DNA of 64,000 nucleotides. Source: Kitasatospora terrestris (lineage in GTDB: Bacteria > Actinomycetota > Actinomycetes > Streptomycetales > Streptomycetaceae). The DNA lies in assembly GCF_039542905.1 (NCBI RefSeq), contig NZ_BAABIS010000001.1, forward strand, positions 3,038,001-3,102,000. The letters are read 5' to 3'. Made by a program: the position numbers and the translations under genes. Shown here piece after piece: positions 32,379 through 41,099 of this stretch; position 1 is the stretch's first letter, and each line of letters starts with the position of its first letter. The notes under the pieces are model-generated. The model worked only from the letters and a program-made list of their open reading frames with translations. It searched no databases and was not told the origin of the DNA.

Positions 32379-33611
32379 TCAGGGCGCCGTCAGCACCATG
32401 GCGGCGTTGAAGCCGCCGTAGCCGCGGGCCAGGACCAGGGCGGTGCGCAGCCGGGCCTCGCGCGGGCCGCCGGTGACCAGGTCGATCCGGTGGGCCTCGG
32501 CGGGTGCGGTGACGTGCGCGGTGGGTGGGACGACGCCGTCGCGCAGGGCGAGCAGCGCGGTGGCGGCGTCCAGGGCGGCGCCGCCGCCGAACAGCCGCCC
32601 GGTCATGGTCTTCGGCGCGGTGACCGGGACCCCTTCCGGGCCGAACAGGTCGGTCAGCACCTCGGCCTCGACCCGGTCGAGTTCGGGCACGCCGGCGGCG
32701 TCGGCGAACACCACGTCGACGTCGGACGCGGCCAACCGGGCGTCGGCGAGGGCGAGTTCCGCGGCCCGGCGCAGGCCGGGGGGTCGGCCGGAGCCGGGCC
32801 GCGGGTCCAGGGTGGCGGCGTAGCCGGCGAGTTCGCCGTACACCTGCCGGGCGCCGCGCCCGCGCGCCGACCGCTCGTCCTCGACGACCAGGATGGCGCC
32901 GCCCTCGCCGGGCACGTAGCCGCCGGCGTCGGCGGCGAACGGGAGGTAGGCACGGGTCGGGTCGTCGGCGGTGGAGAGCAGGCCGGTGGCGATCTGCGGC
33001 ACCCAGCCCCACGGGCAGAGCGCGCCGTCGACACCGCCGGAGACCACCATCGGGGTGCCCTTGCGGATGTGGCGCCGGGCGTGGCCGAGCGCGTCCAGCC
33101 CGCCGGCCTGCTCGGTGACCAGCACGCCGCTGGGGCCGCGCAGTTCGTGCCGGATGGAGATCTGCCCGGTGTTGACGGCGTAGAACCAGGCGAAGGACTG
33201 GTACGCGCTGACGTACTCCTTGCCCTTGTCCCACAGCGCCTGCAGCTCGCGCTGGCCGAACTCGACGCCGCCGCCGGAGGCCGCGGTGACCACGCCCATG
33301 CCGTACTCGTCGAGCTGGCCGGGCCTGAGGTCGGCGTCGCGCAGCGCCTGGTCGGCGGCGGTCAGGGCGAGCCGGGTCATGTGGTCGGTCTGCGGCAGCA
33401 GCCGGCTGGGGACGTGCTCCTCGGCGGTGAAGCCGGGCACCTCGCCGGCCACCTTCGCCGGGTACTGGGCGGGGTCGAAGCGGGTGAGCCGGCCGAGGCC
33501 GCTCTTCCCGGCCAGGGTCGCGGCCCAGTACTCCTCGGTGCCGAGGCCGTTGGGGGCGGTGACGCCCAGGCCGGTCACCACGGCCCGGACGGCGGTGGGG
33601 GTGGCGGTCAC
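32379..33611 (-). CDS. Ketosynthase beta subunit / chain length factor
   Basis: 410-aa KSbeta. It has the thiolase fold of KSalpha, but the active-site Cys is replaced by Gln in [14 protein letters not shown] near residue 166, the hallmark of chain length factors. CLF with KSalpha forms the heterodimer that makes malonyl decarboxylation-driven initiation and sets chain length; the gate residues cannot be read into a chain length here. The GTG start at 33609-33611 overlaps the KSalpha stop as GTGA, which gives equimolar translation. Confidence 0.95.
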   Translation of the reverse strand: MTATPTAVRAVVTGLGVTAPNGLGTEEYWAATLAGKSGLGRLTRFDPAQYPAKVAGEVPGFTAEEHVPSRLLPQTDHMTRLALTAADQALRDADLRPGQLDEYGMGVVTAASGGGVEFGQRELQALWDKGKEYVSAYQSFAWFYAVNTGQISIRHELRGPSGVLVTEQAGGLDALGHARRHIRKGTPMVVSGGVDGALCPWGWVPQIATGLLSTADDPTRAYLPFAADAGGYVPGEGGAILVVEDERSARGRGARQVYGELAGYAATLDPRPGSGRPPGLRRAAELALADARLAASDVDVVFADAAGVPELDRVEAEVLTDLFGPEGVPVTAPKTMTGRLFGGGAALDAATALLALRDGVVPPTAHVTAPAEAHRIDLVTGGPREARLRTALVLARGYGGFNAAMVLTAP

Positions 33612-34879
33612 GACGCGTTGCTCCTCTCCGGGCGGGCCAGCACCATGGCGCTCTGGAAGCCGCCGAAGCCGCTGCCGACGCTCAGCACCGCGTCGGTGCG
33701 GTGCTCGCGGGCGGTGAGCGGGACGTAGTCGAGGTCGCAGTCCGGGTCCGGCTCGTGCAGGTTGGCGGTGGGCGGCACCACGTTGTGCTCCATGGCGAGC
33801 GCGCAGGCGGCGATCTCCAGGGCGCCGATCGCGCCGAGCGAGTGGCCGATCATCGACTTGATCGAGCTGACCGGCGTCGCGTACGCGTGGTCGCCGAGGC
33901 TCAGCTTGAACGCGGCGGTCTCGTGCCGGTCGTTCATCTTGGTGCTGGAGCCGTGGGCGTTGACGTAGTCCAGCGCGGTGCCGTCCAGCCGGGCCTCGGC
34001 CAGCGCGGCGGTGATCGCCTGCGCCATCTCGCGGCCGTCCGGCTTGAGGCCGGTCATGTGGAACGCGTTGCAGCGCGAGGCGAAGCCGGCGATCTCGGCG
34101 TAGACGTGCGCGCCGCGGCGGCGGGCCGACTCCAGCTCCTCGAGGATCAGCACCGCCGAACCCTCGCCCAGCACCAGGCCGTTGCGGGTCCGGTCGAACG
34201 GCCGGGAGGCGTGCTCCGGGTCGTCGTTGCGCGGGGTGGTGGCGTGGATCGCGTCGAAGCACGCCGAGGTGATCGGGGAGATCGGCGCCTCGGTGGCACC
34301 CGCCACCATGACGTCCGCCGAGCCCTCGCGGATCAGCTCGACCGCGTGGCCGAGCGCGTCCAGGCCCGAGGTGCAGCCGGTGGAGACCACCGCGGCCGGG
34401 CCCTCGGCGCCGGCCTGCCAGGCCACCTCGGCCGCCATCGAACTGGGTACGAAGTGCCGGTACAGGTCGGCGACCGCGTAGCGGTGGTCGACGTTCCAGG
34501 CCTTCCCGCCGTCGCTGACCACCACGTACTCGCGCTCCAGGCTGGTGGTGCAGCCGACCGCGCTGCCCAGGCTGGTGCCGATCCGGCCCGGGTCCAGGGC
34601 TCCGGTGTCCAGGCCGCTGTCGGCCAGCGCCTCGCGGGCGGCGACCACGGCGAACTGCGCGGCCCGGTCCAGCCGGCGGATCTCCTGCGGGCCCAGCCCT
34701 TCGCGGACCGGATCGAAGTCGACCTCGGCGGCGACCCGGGAGCGGAACGGCGACGGGTCGTAGTGGGTGATGGTGCGGGTGGCGGAGCGGCCCGCGGTGA
34801 GCAGCTCCCAGTACGCCTTCACCCCGATCCCGCCGGGGGCGACGGCCCCCAGGCCGGTGATGACGACCCGTCGGGTCAC
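33608..34879 (-). CDS. Ketosynthase alpha subunit (type II PKS)
   Basis: 423-aa KSalpha that catalyses the repeated Claisen condensations. The nucleophile is in [12 protein letters not shown] near residue 168, and the two active-site His are in [12 protein letters not shown] and [11 protein letters not shown]. Very strong type II signature. The GTG at 34877-34879 starts [11 protein letters not shown]. First gene of the KSalpha-CLF-ACP-AT run, with a three-repeat SARP-type box about 110 bp upstream. Confidence 0.96.
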   Translation of the reverse strand: MTRRVVITGLGAVAPGGIGVKAYWELLTAGRSATRTITHYDPSPFRSRVAAEVDFDPVREGLGPQEIRRLDRAAQFAVVAAREALADSGLDTGALDPGRIGTSLGSAVGCTTSLEREYVVVSDGGKAWNVDHRYAVADLYRHFVPSSMAAEVAWQAGAEGPAAVVSTGCTSGLDALGHAVELIREGSADVMVAGATEAPISPITSACFDAIHATTPRNDDPEHASRPFDRTRNGLVLGEGSAVLILEELESARRRGAHVYAEIAGFASRCNAFHMTGLKPDGREMAQAITAALAEARLDGTALDYVNAHGSSTKMNDRHETAAFKLSLGDHAYATPVSSIKSMIGHSLGAIGALEIAACALAMEHNVVPPTANLHEPDPDCDLDYVPLTAREHRTDAVLSVGSGFGGFQSAMVLARPERSNAS

Positions 34880-34984
34880 GGCCGCCTCCCGGACGTCTCG
34901 ATGTGGTTCACGTGGTCCTTCCCTTTCGGCAGGGCGGCCCCTTCGACAGGGCGCTGGGCCGGAGCGGACTTGGGCAGTGGGACG

Positions 34985-35027
34985 AGGGTGGGGGCAGGGG
35001 CTGGACGCCGCCTGGAGGGGCCCTGGA
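34985..35027 (-). promoter_or_regulatory. SARP-type box for the minimal PKS operon
   Basis: The clearest box in the window: minus-strand TCCAGGG (35027-35021), TCCAGGC (35016-35010) and TCCAGCC (35005-34999) at strict 11-bp period, 8-bp gap, then CACCCT (34990-34985). Confidence 0.8.
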
Positions 35028-35061
35028 AGACCCGGTCCCGGGTGGTGCCGGAGGCCCGGGG

Positions 35062-36078
35062 TCAGGCGGTCGCCTCCACCACGGCGGCCGACCAGCTGAA
35101 CCCGGCGCCGATGCCGAGCAGCAGGGCCAGCCCGCCGGGCCGGAGCCCGCCGCTCGCCACCAGGTGGCCGAGCCCGGCGAACTGGTCGGCGGCGCCCAGG
35201 TGGCCGACCGAGCGGCTCCACGGCCAGGTGGAGCGCTCCGGGTCGATGCCGAACGGCTTGAAGAAGGCCGCCGACAGCCGGCGGTGGCCCAGGTGGGGCA
35301 GGACGAAGCGGTCGATGTCCTCCAGCCGCACGTCCGCCTCGGCGAGCGCCGCCTTCACCGCGGCGTGCTGCCCCCCGGACACCCGGGTGACGCACCAGGA
35401 CACCCCGTGTCGGGCGACGAACGCCTGCTTGGCGACCTCCAGGTCGATCACCGGCCGGTGCTCGAACGGCGCCGCGCCGAACGGGTCGTCGCCCCGGTGC
35501 ATCCCCTCCAGCTCGGAGTCGGACAGCGTCACCAGGCTGCGCAGCCGGGCGAACCCGCCCCGCCGCGACAGCACCAGCGCCGAACCGCCGTCCCCGTACA
35601 GGGTGCCCGGATCGCCGTTCCAGCGGTCGAACCCCGGCGGGGCGAACCGGTCGCCCGCGGTGAGCAGCACCGCCTCGCGGCCCTCCACCCCGCTCAGGTA
35701 GCCGGCGCCCAGCTCCAGCGCCGCCATGCCGCCGTTCGACAGCTGGCGGATCTCGATCGCCGGGCAGGAGTTGCGCAGCGCCTCCCGCTGCACGTACGAC
35801 GCCGGGGCCCACAGGTCGTGGCCCTGGTGGTACACGGTCGCGTGCAGGAGCAGGTCCACCCGGTCCGCGAGGCCCGGCGCGGTGGCCGCCAGGGCCGCGC
35901 GCGCCGCCTCGGCGGCGAACTCCGGGCCGGACCTGCCGTCCGAGACCACGACCGCCTCCGCCTTCGTCCGGCGGGCGGTCTCCGGGTCCAGCAGGCCCTC
36001 GGCCACCGCCTCCGCGACCGGCTTCGCCGGCGGCAGGCTGGCGCCGTGACCCGCCAGGTAGATGTCGTCGTACTTCAC
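35062..36078 (-). CDS. KAS III homologue with Ser in place of the catalytic Cys
   Basis: 338-aa KAS III-family protein with an altered active site. Where the paralogue at 14135 has RQGCNGA, this has [10 protein letters not shown] (near residue 113), so the nucleophile position is Ser. The His region is [11 protein letters not shown]. Where the paralogue has GHMGNSDQF, this has GHLGAADQF, so Asn is Ala. DpsC of daunorubicin synthesis, a starter-unit-selecting KAS III, also uses Ser, so a priming or acyl-transfer role is likely, without the classical decarboxylating triad. GTG at 36076-36078 with GGAGGGG upstream. Its SARP-type box is about 220 bp upstream, leaving a long leader. Confidence 0.87.
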   Translation of the reverse strand: MKYDDIYLAGHGASLPPAKPVAEAVAEGLLDPETARRTKAEAVVVSDGRSGPEFAAEAARAALAATAPGLADRVDLLLHATVYHQGHDLWAPASYVQREALRNSCPAIEIRQLSNGGMAALELGAGYLSGVEGREAVLLTAGDRFAPPGFDRWNGDPGTLYGDGGSALVLSRRGGFARLRSLVTLSDSELEGMHRGDDPFGAAPFEHRPVIDLEVAKQAFVARHGVSWCVTRVSGGQHAAVKAALAEADVRLEDIDRFVLPHLGHRRLSAAFFKPFGIDPERSTWPWSRSVGHLGAADQFAGLGHLVASGGLRPGGLALLLGIGAGFSWSAAVVEATA

Positions 36079-36298
36079 GCTGAGCCCCTCCAGGGAACGG
36101 ACCGCGGTGGCCTGACTCGCAGTGCGGCGCCCGGGGCGGACGGCGGAGTGGTCCCCCGCACGCCGCCCCGGCGCTGAACCGCCGGCCGCGCCCCGCTCAT
36201 GACGGGCCGGCCGGGCCGCCCGGACGGACCGCTGTTCGCGGAACCCGCCCGGGTAGTGCCGCCGGATCCGCACCCCGCGGGGCGCGGCCGGCCCGGTC

Positions 36299-36330
36299 AC
36301 TGTGCGAGCTCCTCCTCGAAGTCGGCTGGA
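36299..36330 (-). promoter_or_regulatory. SARP-type box for the Ser-type KAS III gene
   Basis: Minus-strand heptads TCCAGCC (36330-36324) and TCGAGGA (36319-36313), 8-bp gap, hexamer CACAGT (36304-36299). It faces the box of the divergent MoaF-like gene. Confidence 0.6.
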
Positions 36331-36349
36331 GGACAACGGCGTTCACGCC

Positions 36350-36381
36350 TCCAGCCGGCCTCCAGCGACCCCCGCGACCCT
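36350..36381 (+). promoter_or_regulatory. SARP-type box for the MoaF-like gene
   Basis: Heptads TCCAGCC (36350) and TCCAGCG (36361) at 11-bp period, 8-bp gap, hexamer GACCCT (36376-36381), the same hexamer as in front of the NRPS A-T operon. Confidence 0.7.
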
Positions 36382-36420
36382 GCGCCCACCCGCCCGTCCC
36401 GCGACCTGAGGACCACCGCC

Positions 36421-36888
36421 GTGAAGCTCCGCGCCCTCGCCCCGCTCGCCCTCGCCGCCGTACTCGCCGCCGGCACCACCGCCGCCGCCACCGGCTCCAC
36501 GACCGGCTCCACGACCGACACCGCCGATACTGCGAACGCCTGCCGGACACCGCTCGGCAGATCCCTGCAACTGACGCTCGACGACGGCCTGGTGATGAGA
36601 TTCGACTACACCGCCGACGGCGCCTCGCTGACCGGCACGATCCTCGCCGCCGGCGACACCGGCGGCGAGGTCGGCCACGTCACCACCGTCCCCGTCGACC
36701 TCGCCCAGGTCTCCACCGGCGTCTGGCTCGCCAACTGGATCGAGGCCGACGACCTCACCATCAGCCTGGCCCAGGACATGCGCACCCGCACCGCCCGCAC
36801 CTACTGGTCCTACAGCCTGGGCGACGGCCACCGCGGCGGCGAGTCCCATTCCGGCACCTTCACCTGCCTCCCCGGCACCACCGGCTGA
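36421..36888 (+). CDS. Exported MoaF/lipocalin-like protein
   Basis: 155-aa protein with an N-terminal signal peptide (VKLRALAPLALAAVLAAG...) and a mature part that looks like the small beta-barrel MoaF-related fold: LQLTLDDGLVMRFDYTADG, VTTVPVDLAQVSTGVWL and NWIEADDLTISLAQDM. Two cysteines (one after the signal region, one near the C-terminus) could form a disulfide outside the cell. Such barrels bind small hydrophobic ligands. It stands alone on the plus strand inside the PKS cluster yet carries a SARP-type box, which suggests a role in product binding, transport or self-protection. GTG at 36421. The function is inferred. Confidence 0.75.
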   Translation: MKLRALAPLALAAVLAAGTTAAATGSTTGSTTDTADTANACRTPLGRSLQLTLDDGLVMRFDYTADGASLTGTILAAGDTGGEVGHVTTVPVDLAQVSTGVWLANWIEADDLTISLAQDMRTRTARTYWSYSLGDGHRGGESHSGTFTCLPGTTG

Positions 36889-37067
36889 CCCGCACCACCT
36901 CGGACCCCGGCCGTCGCCGGACGATCCGGTCGAGCCCCTGCGCGACCTCGCGCAGGGGCAGCGGAACCGGCACCGCGTCCTGGTCGGCACGCGACAGATC
37001 GCGCGGGCGGGGCGGTCGCCCTCCAGCCGGTCGAAGACGTGCAGCCGGCCGGGGGCGGCGGGTCCGG

Positions 37068-37871
37068 CTACGGGACGAGTTGGGCGCGGCCGCGGGCGGC
37101 GGTGGGGACGGCGGCGGCGCCGAGGATGGCGCGTTCGAGTTCGCGCAGGCCGGGGCCGGGTTCGAGGGCGAGTTCGCCGACCAGGTCGCGGCGGATCCGG
37201 CGGTAGGCGCTGAGGGCGTCGACGGAGCGGCCGCAGCGGTGCAGGGCGCGCATGTACTGCTCGCAGAGCCGTTCGTTGAGCCGGTGTTCGGAGGTCAACG
37301 CGGCGAGTTCACTGAGCAGTTCGGTGTGCCGGCCGATGGCGAGGTCGGCGTCGATGCGGCGTTCGAGCATCGCCATCCGGCGTTCTTCGAGGTAGCGGAC
37401 GTCGGCCTCCAGGCGGGGGCCGATCTCGACGTCCACCAGGGCGGGACCGCGCCAGATCGCGGCCGCCTGTCTGAGCAGGCGTTCGGCGGTCTCGGGGTCG
37501 CCGAGGTCCATGGCGCGGATGCCGGTGGCGCCGTACCGCTCGAAGGCGGCGGTGTCGGTGGTGTCGGGGTCGATGTCGAGCTGGTAGCCGCCGAAGGCGG
37601 TGCGCAGGACGCGCTTCGCGGAGACGCCGGCGGGCAGGGCGGCGTCGAGCAGGCGGCGCAGTTGCAGGATGTACGTCTGCAGGGTGGTGAGGGCGCTGGC
37701 CGGCGGGTGGCCGCCCCAGAGTTCCTCCAGGATGACGGGGACGGGGACGACCTGGCCGACGCGGACCGCGAGCAGGGCGAGCACCTTGCGCGGTTTGGCG
37801 GCGGTGGGCACCACGGAGGTGCCGTCGACGGTCATGGTCAGCGGTCCGAGTACGCCTGTCCGTATGTCCAT
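37068..37871 (-). CDS. SARP family transcriptional activator
   Basis: 267-aa Streptomyces antibiotic regulatory protein. Residues about 1-95 form the winged helix-turn-helix DNA-binding domain (KPRKVLALLAVRVGQVVPV, then LEELWGGHPPASALTTLQTYI), residues about 100-250 the bacterial transcriptional activator domain (DTAAFERY, LLRQAAAIWRGPALVDVE). This class binds direct heptamer repeats next to the -10 of PKS promoters, exactly the sites seen here. Last gene of the acyl-CoA dehydrogenase-PPTase-SARP run, so probably under a SARP-type box itself (40729). Confidence 0.93.
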   Translation of the reverse strand: MDIRTGVLGPLTMTVDGTSVVPTAAKPRKVLALLAVRVGQVVPVPVILEELWGGHPPASALTTLQTYILQLRRLLDAALPAGVSAKRVLRTAFGGYQLDIDPDTTDTAAFERYGATGIRAMDLGDPETAERLLRQAAAIWRGPALVDVEIGPRLEADVRYLEERRMAMLERRIDADLAIGRHTELLSELAALTSEHRLNERLCEQYMRALHRCGRSVDALSAYRRIRRDLVGELALEPGPGLRELERAILGAAAVPTAARGRAQLVP

Positions 37872-37884
37872 GCGTGCGTTCCTC

Positions 37885-38880
37885 TCAGACAGATCCAGCG
37901 GGGCCGGTGGCCCTCAGCGCCCGGTGGACGGCGCCCAGGGTGGACGCGTCCAGCGCGGTGGTCACCCGCGTGTCGGCGGTACGGCCGAGGCCTCCGTCGC
38001 GCAGGGCGAGGCCGGCGAGGTGGCGTTCACCGACCCGCAGCGAGCGGAAGGACCAGCTGTCGCTGTCCGCCGGTGAGCCGTCGGCACGGCGCAGCCGGGG
38101 CGGGTTCTCGTCGACCTGGAAGCCGAACTCCGTGAAAGGAAAGTACAGTCCCTGACCCAGTGCCTTGGTATAAGCCTCCTTGAGCGTCCATTGACGGACC
38201 AGCCGCAGGTTCCGGTGCTCCTCGGGAGTGGCCTCCAGGAGCCGGGTCTCGGCGGGGGTGCACATCCGGGCTTCGCCGCCGCCGCCGTAGAGCCGGCGGT
38301 CGAGGAGTTCGACGTCGACGCCGATGGTGCCGCGGGAGGTGAGGCCGACCAGCATCAGGTCGCCGGTGTGGCTGAGGTTGAGGTCGATCTGGTCGCAGCC
38401 GCGGACGTAGAGCCGGCCGGTGAGGGCGTAGCCGAGTTCGAGGTCGCGCGGGTCGGCGCCGACGGCGGTGGCGGCGAGGTACTTGAGCAGGGACCGGGTG
38501 GCGAGGAAGCGGTCGCCGGTGGGGCGCCCGGCGGCGGCCCGGTAGCGGTCCCAGTCGCGGCCGAGGAGCTCGCGCAGGGCGTCGGCGTCCTGCGGGCCGG
38601 GCAGCCGGGCGCGCCAGTCGGCGATCGAGCCGTAGGCGAGGGCGACGCCGTGCCGCGCCATGTCGCGCCGCAGCGGACCCCAGGGGCCCTGCGGGCCGAC
38701 CACCAGGTGCGGCATCGGCAGCGACTTCGCCCCGGACGTCGGACCCGGTTTCGACCCGGGCCCGGGCCCCGGGGGCTTCGGTCCGAGCGGCTCGGGTCCC
38801 GAGCTCGCCCGCCCGGCGTCCGCGGGTCCGGGGCCGGCGCCGCCGACGGCGGCAGCGGGGCCGGCGGGGGCCGGGCTCAT
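37885..38880 (-). CDS. 4'-phosphopantetheinyl transferase (Sfp type)
   Basis: 331-aa protein; the C-terminal two thirds form an Sfp-type PPTase that converts apo to holo carrier proteins with CoA. Motifs are GTIGVDVELLDRR (metal-binding Asp/Glu) and WTLKEAYTKALGQG. The first 55 residues are Pro/Gly-rich and probably disordered; an alternative start at an internal ATG (MPHLVV, near 38715) would remove them. The ATG at 38878-38880 was chosen because it overlaps the preceding stop as ATGA. It can serve the two ACPs, the A-T didomain and the type I PKS carrier domains. Confidence 0.92.
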   Translation of the reverse strand: MSPAPAGPAAAVGGAGPGPADAGRASSGPEPLGPKPPGPGPGSKPGPTSGAKSLPMPHLVVGPQGPWGPLRRDMARHGVALAYGSIADWRARLPGPQDADALRELLGRDWDRYRAAAGRPTGDRFLATRSLLKYLAATAVGADPRDLELGYALTGRLYVRGCDQIDLNLSHTGDLMLVGLTSRGTIGVDVELLDRRLYGGGGEARMCTPAETRLLEATPEEHRNLRLVRQWTLKEAYTKALGQGLYFPFTEFGFQVDENPPRLRRADGSPADSDSWSFRSLRVGERHLAGLALRDGGLGRTADTRVTTALDASTLGAVHRALRATGPAGSV

Positions 38881-40655
38881 CCGGCGAGCCGGACGTCGTA
38901 GAGGTCGTAGCTGCGGTCCTCGTCCGCGCGGCGCAGCACTTCCTCGCAGAGCGCGGCCTCGACGGAGGCGGGCAGCGGGGCGGTGGTGCGGCCGAGCCGG
39001 CGCAGCAGCCGGTCGAGGGCGAGGGCGAGCCATTCGGGCCGGGCGCTGTACGCCTCGTGCTCGGCGTCGGCGTTGAGCCACACGCCGAGGCAGCTGACCG
39101 CGGCGAGCGCCAGGGCGTACCGGTCGGTGAGCGGGAAGGCGCGCACGGAGGCGGTGAACTGTCCGTCCCCGCTGTCGAGTTCGAGGGCTGCGGCGCGGAT
39201 CTCGGCGAGTTCGTCGAGCAGCACGGCGGCCTGCTCGCGCAGGATGGCGCCGAGTTCGCCGTCCTCGACCCGGAGTCCGCCTTCGGCGGCGCGGACGGCG
39301 TAGGCGCACAGGCCGTCCTCGCCGCCGAAGCCGGCCAGCCGCTCGGCGTCGATCGGCGGCACCGGGCCGTAGGGGCGGAACAGCGCGTCGGGGGCGGCGC
39401 GTTCGGCGGTCCAGGGGGCGGCGGCGATGCCGGGCAGGCAGGGGGCGATGGTGGCCTGGCAGACGGCGCTGCTGACGTGGCCGAAGGTGACCATGGCGAG
39501 GTCGCGGACGTGCTTCTGGAAGATCGCGTGGTCACCGCTGCGGGTGTGGAAGGCGTCGCCCATCACCACCGAGAGGTGGTACAGCGCTTCGCCGACCAGC
39601 TTGGGCACCAGGTACTTGGCGACCGCGGAGAGCACGTTGGAGTGCTCGGGCACCAGGTGCAGGGCGCGGGTGGCGGCGAGCGCGAGGCTGTCGCAGACCA
39701 GCAGGTCGGCGAAGGTGCCGGCGAGGGCGTTGCGGGCCATCGGCACCTCGGTGACGGGCCGGCTGAACGCGCCCTTCTCCAGGGCGAAGCGGGTGGCGGT
39801 GCGCAGCGCGGTGTCGGCGAGGCCGAGCACCATGGAGGGCACGGTGGCGTGGGTGACCGGGAAGGCCCGCAGGCCGAGCGGGATGCCCCGGCCCCAGTCG
39901 CCGACCACGGCGTCCTCGGGCACCGGGCAGTCGTCGAACTCGAGCCCGGCGATCCGCAGTCCGCGGACGGCGTCGGTGCGGTAGCGGCCGGTGTAGCGGA
40001 CCCGGCCGGCCGGGAGTTCGGCGGGGGCGGTGAGCAGGAGGGTGTGGCTGCTGTCGTCGGAGCCGGGCCCGGTGCGGGCGAAGGCGACCAGCAGGTCGGC
40101 GTGCTCGGCGTTGTTGACGGCGGCCTTGCGGCCGCTCATCACCGTCCCGGCGGGGGTGCGGGCGGCCCGGAACTCGTCGTTGACGAAGTCGTTGCCGTGC
40201 GCGAACTGCTGGAAGGCGATGGTCATCACCCCGCCGTCGAGCAGGGTGTCGGCGGCCCGTCTCTGCTGGGCCTCGTCGCCGTTCAGCCAGATCATCATGG
40301 AGGCCATGAAGGAGGTCAGCGCGCCGCCGACGGCGAGGGTGACGTCGCGGCGGAACAGCGGCCGCAGCAGCAGCCCGAGGGCGTCCAGTCCGGCGAGCCG
40401 GCCGCCGAGGCCCGCGGGCACGAACTCGGCGTTGATGCCGAGCCGGTGGTAGCGGCGCAGCGCCTCGGCGGGCAGTTCGGCGGCGTCGTCGGCGGCCAGC
40501 AGGGCGGCGAACCCGACCGGGTTGTGCCGGTCCCAGGGGTCGCCGAGGTGGTGTTCGATCTCGGCGAGGCGGGCCAGGATCTCGGCGCGGCGGGCCTCCT
40601 GGCCCTCGCGGGAGCCCCGGGCCTGCGGGTCGGTCCGGTCCAGCAGATCCGTCAC
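38877..40655 (-). CDS. Acyl-CoA dehydrogenase family flavoprotein (large form)
   Basis: 592-aa acyl-CoA dehydrogenase-like protein, longer than the usual 380 aa because of an extra C-terminal helical part (from about residue 390), like long-chain or acyl-CoA oxidase-type members. Flavin/substrate-binding region: GVMTIAFQQFAHGNDF and MSGRKAAVNNAEHADLLVAFA. Mid-region GIPLGLRAFPVTHATVPSMVLG. A catalytic Glu could not be assigned. Role may be to desaturate an acyl-ACP/CoA starter or oxidise a carrier-bound amino acid; the linked A-T protein makes the latter worth testing. GTG at 40653-40655. Heads the operon with PPTase and SARP. Confidence 0.83.
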   Translation of the reverse strand: MTDLLDRTDPQARGSREGQEARRAEILARLAEIEHHLGDPWDRHNPVGFAALLAADDAAELPAEALRRYHRLGINAEFVPAGLGGRLAGLDALGLLLRPLFRRDVTLAVGGALTSFMASMMIWLNGDEAQQRRAADTLLDGGVMTIAFQQFAHGNDFVNDEFRAARTPAGTVMSGRKAAVNNAEHADLLVAFARTGPGSDDSSHTLLLTAPAELPAGRVRYTGRYRTDAVRGLRIAGLEFDDCPVPEDAVVGDWGRGIPLGLRAFPVTHATVPSMVLGLADTALRTATRFALEKGAFSRPVTEVPMARNALAGTFADLLVCDSLALAATRALHLVPEHSNVLSAVAKYLVPKLVGEALYHLSVVMGDAFHTRSGDHAIFQKHVRDLAMVTFGHVSSAVCQATIAPCLPGIAAAPWTAERAAPDALFRPYGPVPPIDAERLAGFGGEDGLCAYAVRAAEGGLRVEDGELGAILREQAAVLLDELAEIRAAALELDSGDGQFTASVRAFPLTDRYALALAAVSCLGVWLNADAEHEAYSARPEWLALALDRLLRRLGRTTAPLPASVEAALCEEVLRRADEDRSYDLYDVRLAG

Positions 40656-40728
40656 GGCTTCCCCCAGTCGTTGCGTCCCTGCCCGTCGTCGTGTTCGGAC
40701 ACCCGTCCGACGAGGGCACTTGGCTGCG

Positions 40729-40771
40729 ACTGTGGACCGGGCCGTTGGAGACTGGCTCGGTGCGTGCTGGA
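40729..40771 (-). promoter_or_regulatory. SARP-type box for acyl-CoA dehydrogenase-PPTase-SARP operon
   Basis: Minus-strand heptads TCCAGCA (40771-40765), CCGAGCC (40760-40754) and TCCAACG (40749-40743) at 11-bp period, 8-bp gap, hexamer CACAGT (40734-40729). More degenerate than the KSalpha box. Confidence 0.6.
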
Positions 40772-40778
40772 GATCCAC

Positions 40779-41045
40779 TCAGGCGCTGCGGGACCAGTCC
40801 GCCAGGCGTTGCAGGATGTCGAGCAGCAACCGGGGCGTCTCGGCGTCCACCACCAGCTCCTTGCCGACGTGGACGCCGTACCGGTCGCCGAGCACGGCGA
40901 GCGCCTGCAGGACGGTCAGCGAGTCGTGACCGAGGTCGTAGAAGCTGAGGTCGAGGACCTCCTCGGTGAGCGGGACGCCCTCGCCGCCGTCGACCGCCGC
41001 GAAGACGGCGGCGACCTCGGTCAGGGTGATGGGGGGCTCGGGCAT
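40779..41045 (-). CDS. Second acyl carrier protein
   Basis: 88-aa carrier protein with the attachment Ser in YDLGHDSLTVLQAL near residue 41. It differs clearly from the ACP at 31921 and sits with a second AT-fold protein rather than with KSalpha, so it may carry a starter unit or the amino-acid-derived part. The ATG at 41043-41045 has GAGAGGAGAG upstream. Confidence 0.92.
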   Translation of the reverse strand: MPEPPITLTEVAAVFAAVDGGEGVPLTEEVLDLSFYDLGHDSLTVLQALAVLGDRYGVHVGKELVVDAETPRLLLDILQRLADWSRSA

Positions 41046-41061
41046 GGCGGTGCTCTCCTCT

Positions 41062-41094
41062 CCGTTCCGTGGGCCGGACCGTTCCGTGGGCCGG
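41062..41094. repeat. Tandem 16-17 bp repeat between ACP and AT genes
   Basis: CCGTTCCGTGGGCCGG occurs at 41062-41077 and 41079-41094, separated by one base, in the short gap between the second ACP start and the AT stop. Confidence 0.7.
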
Positions 41095-41099
41095 GTGGC

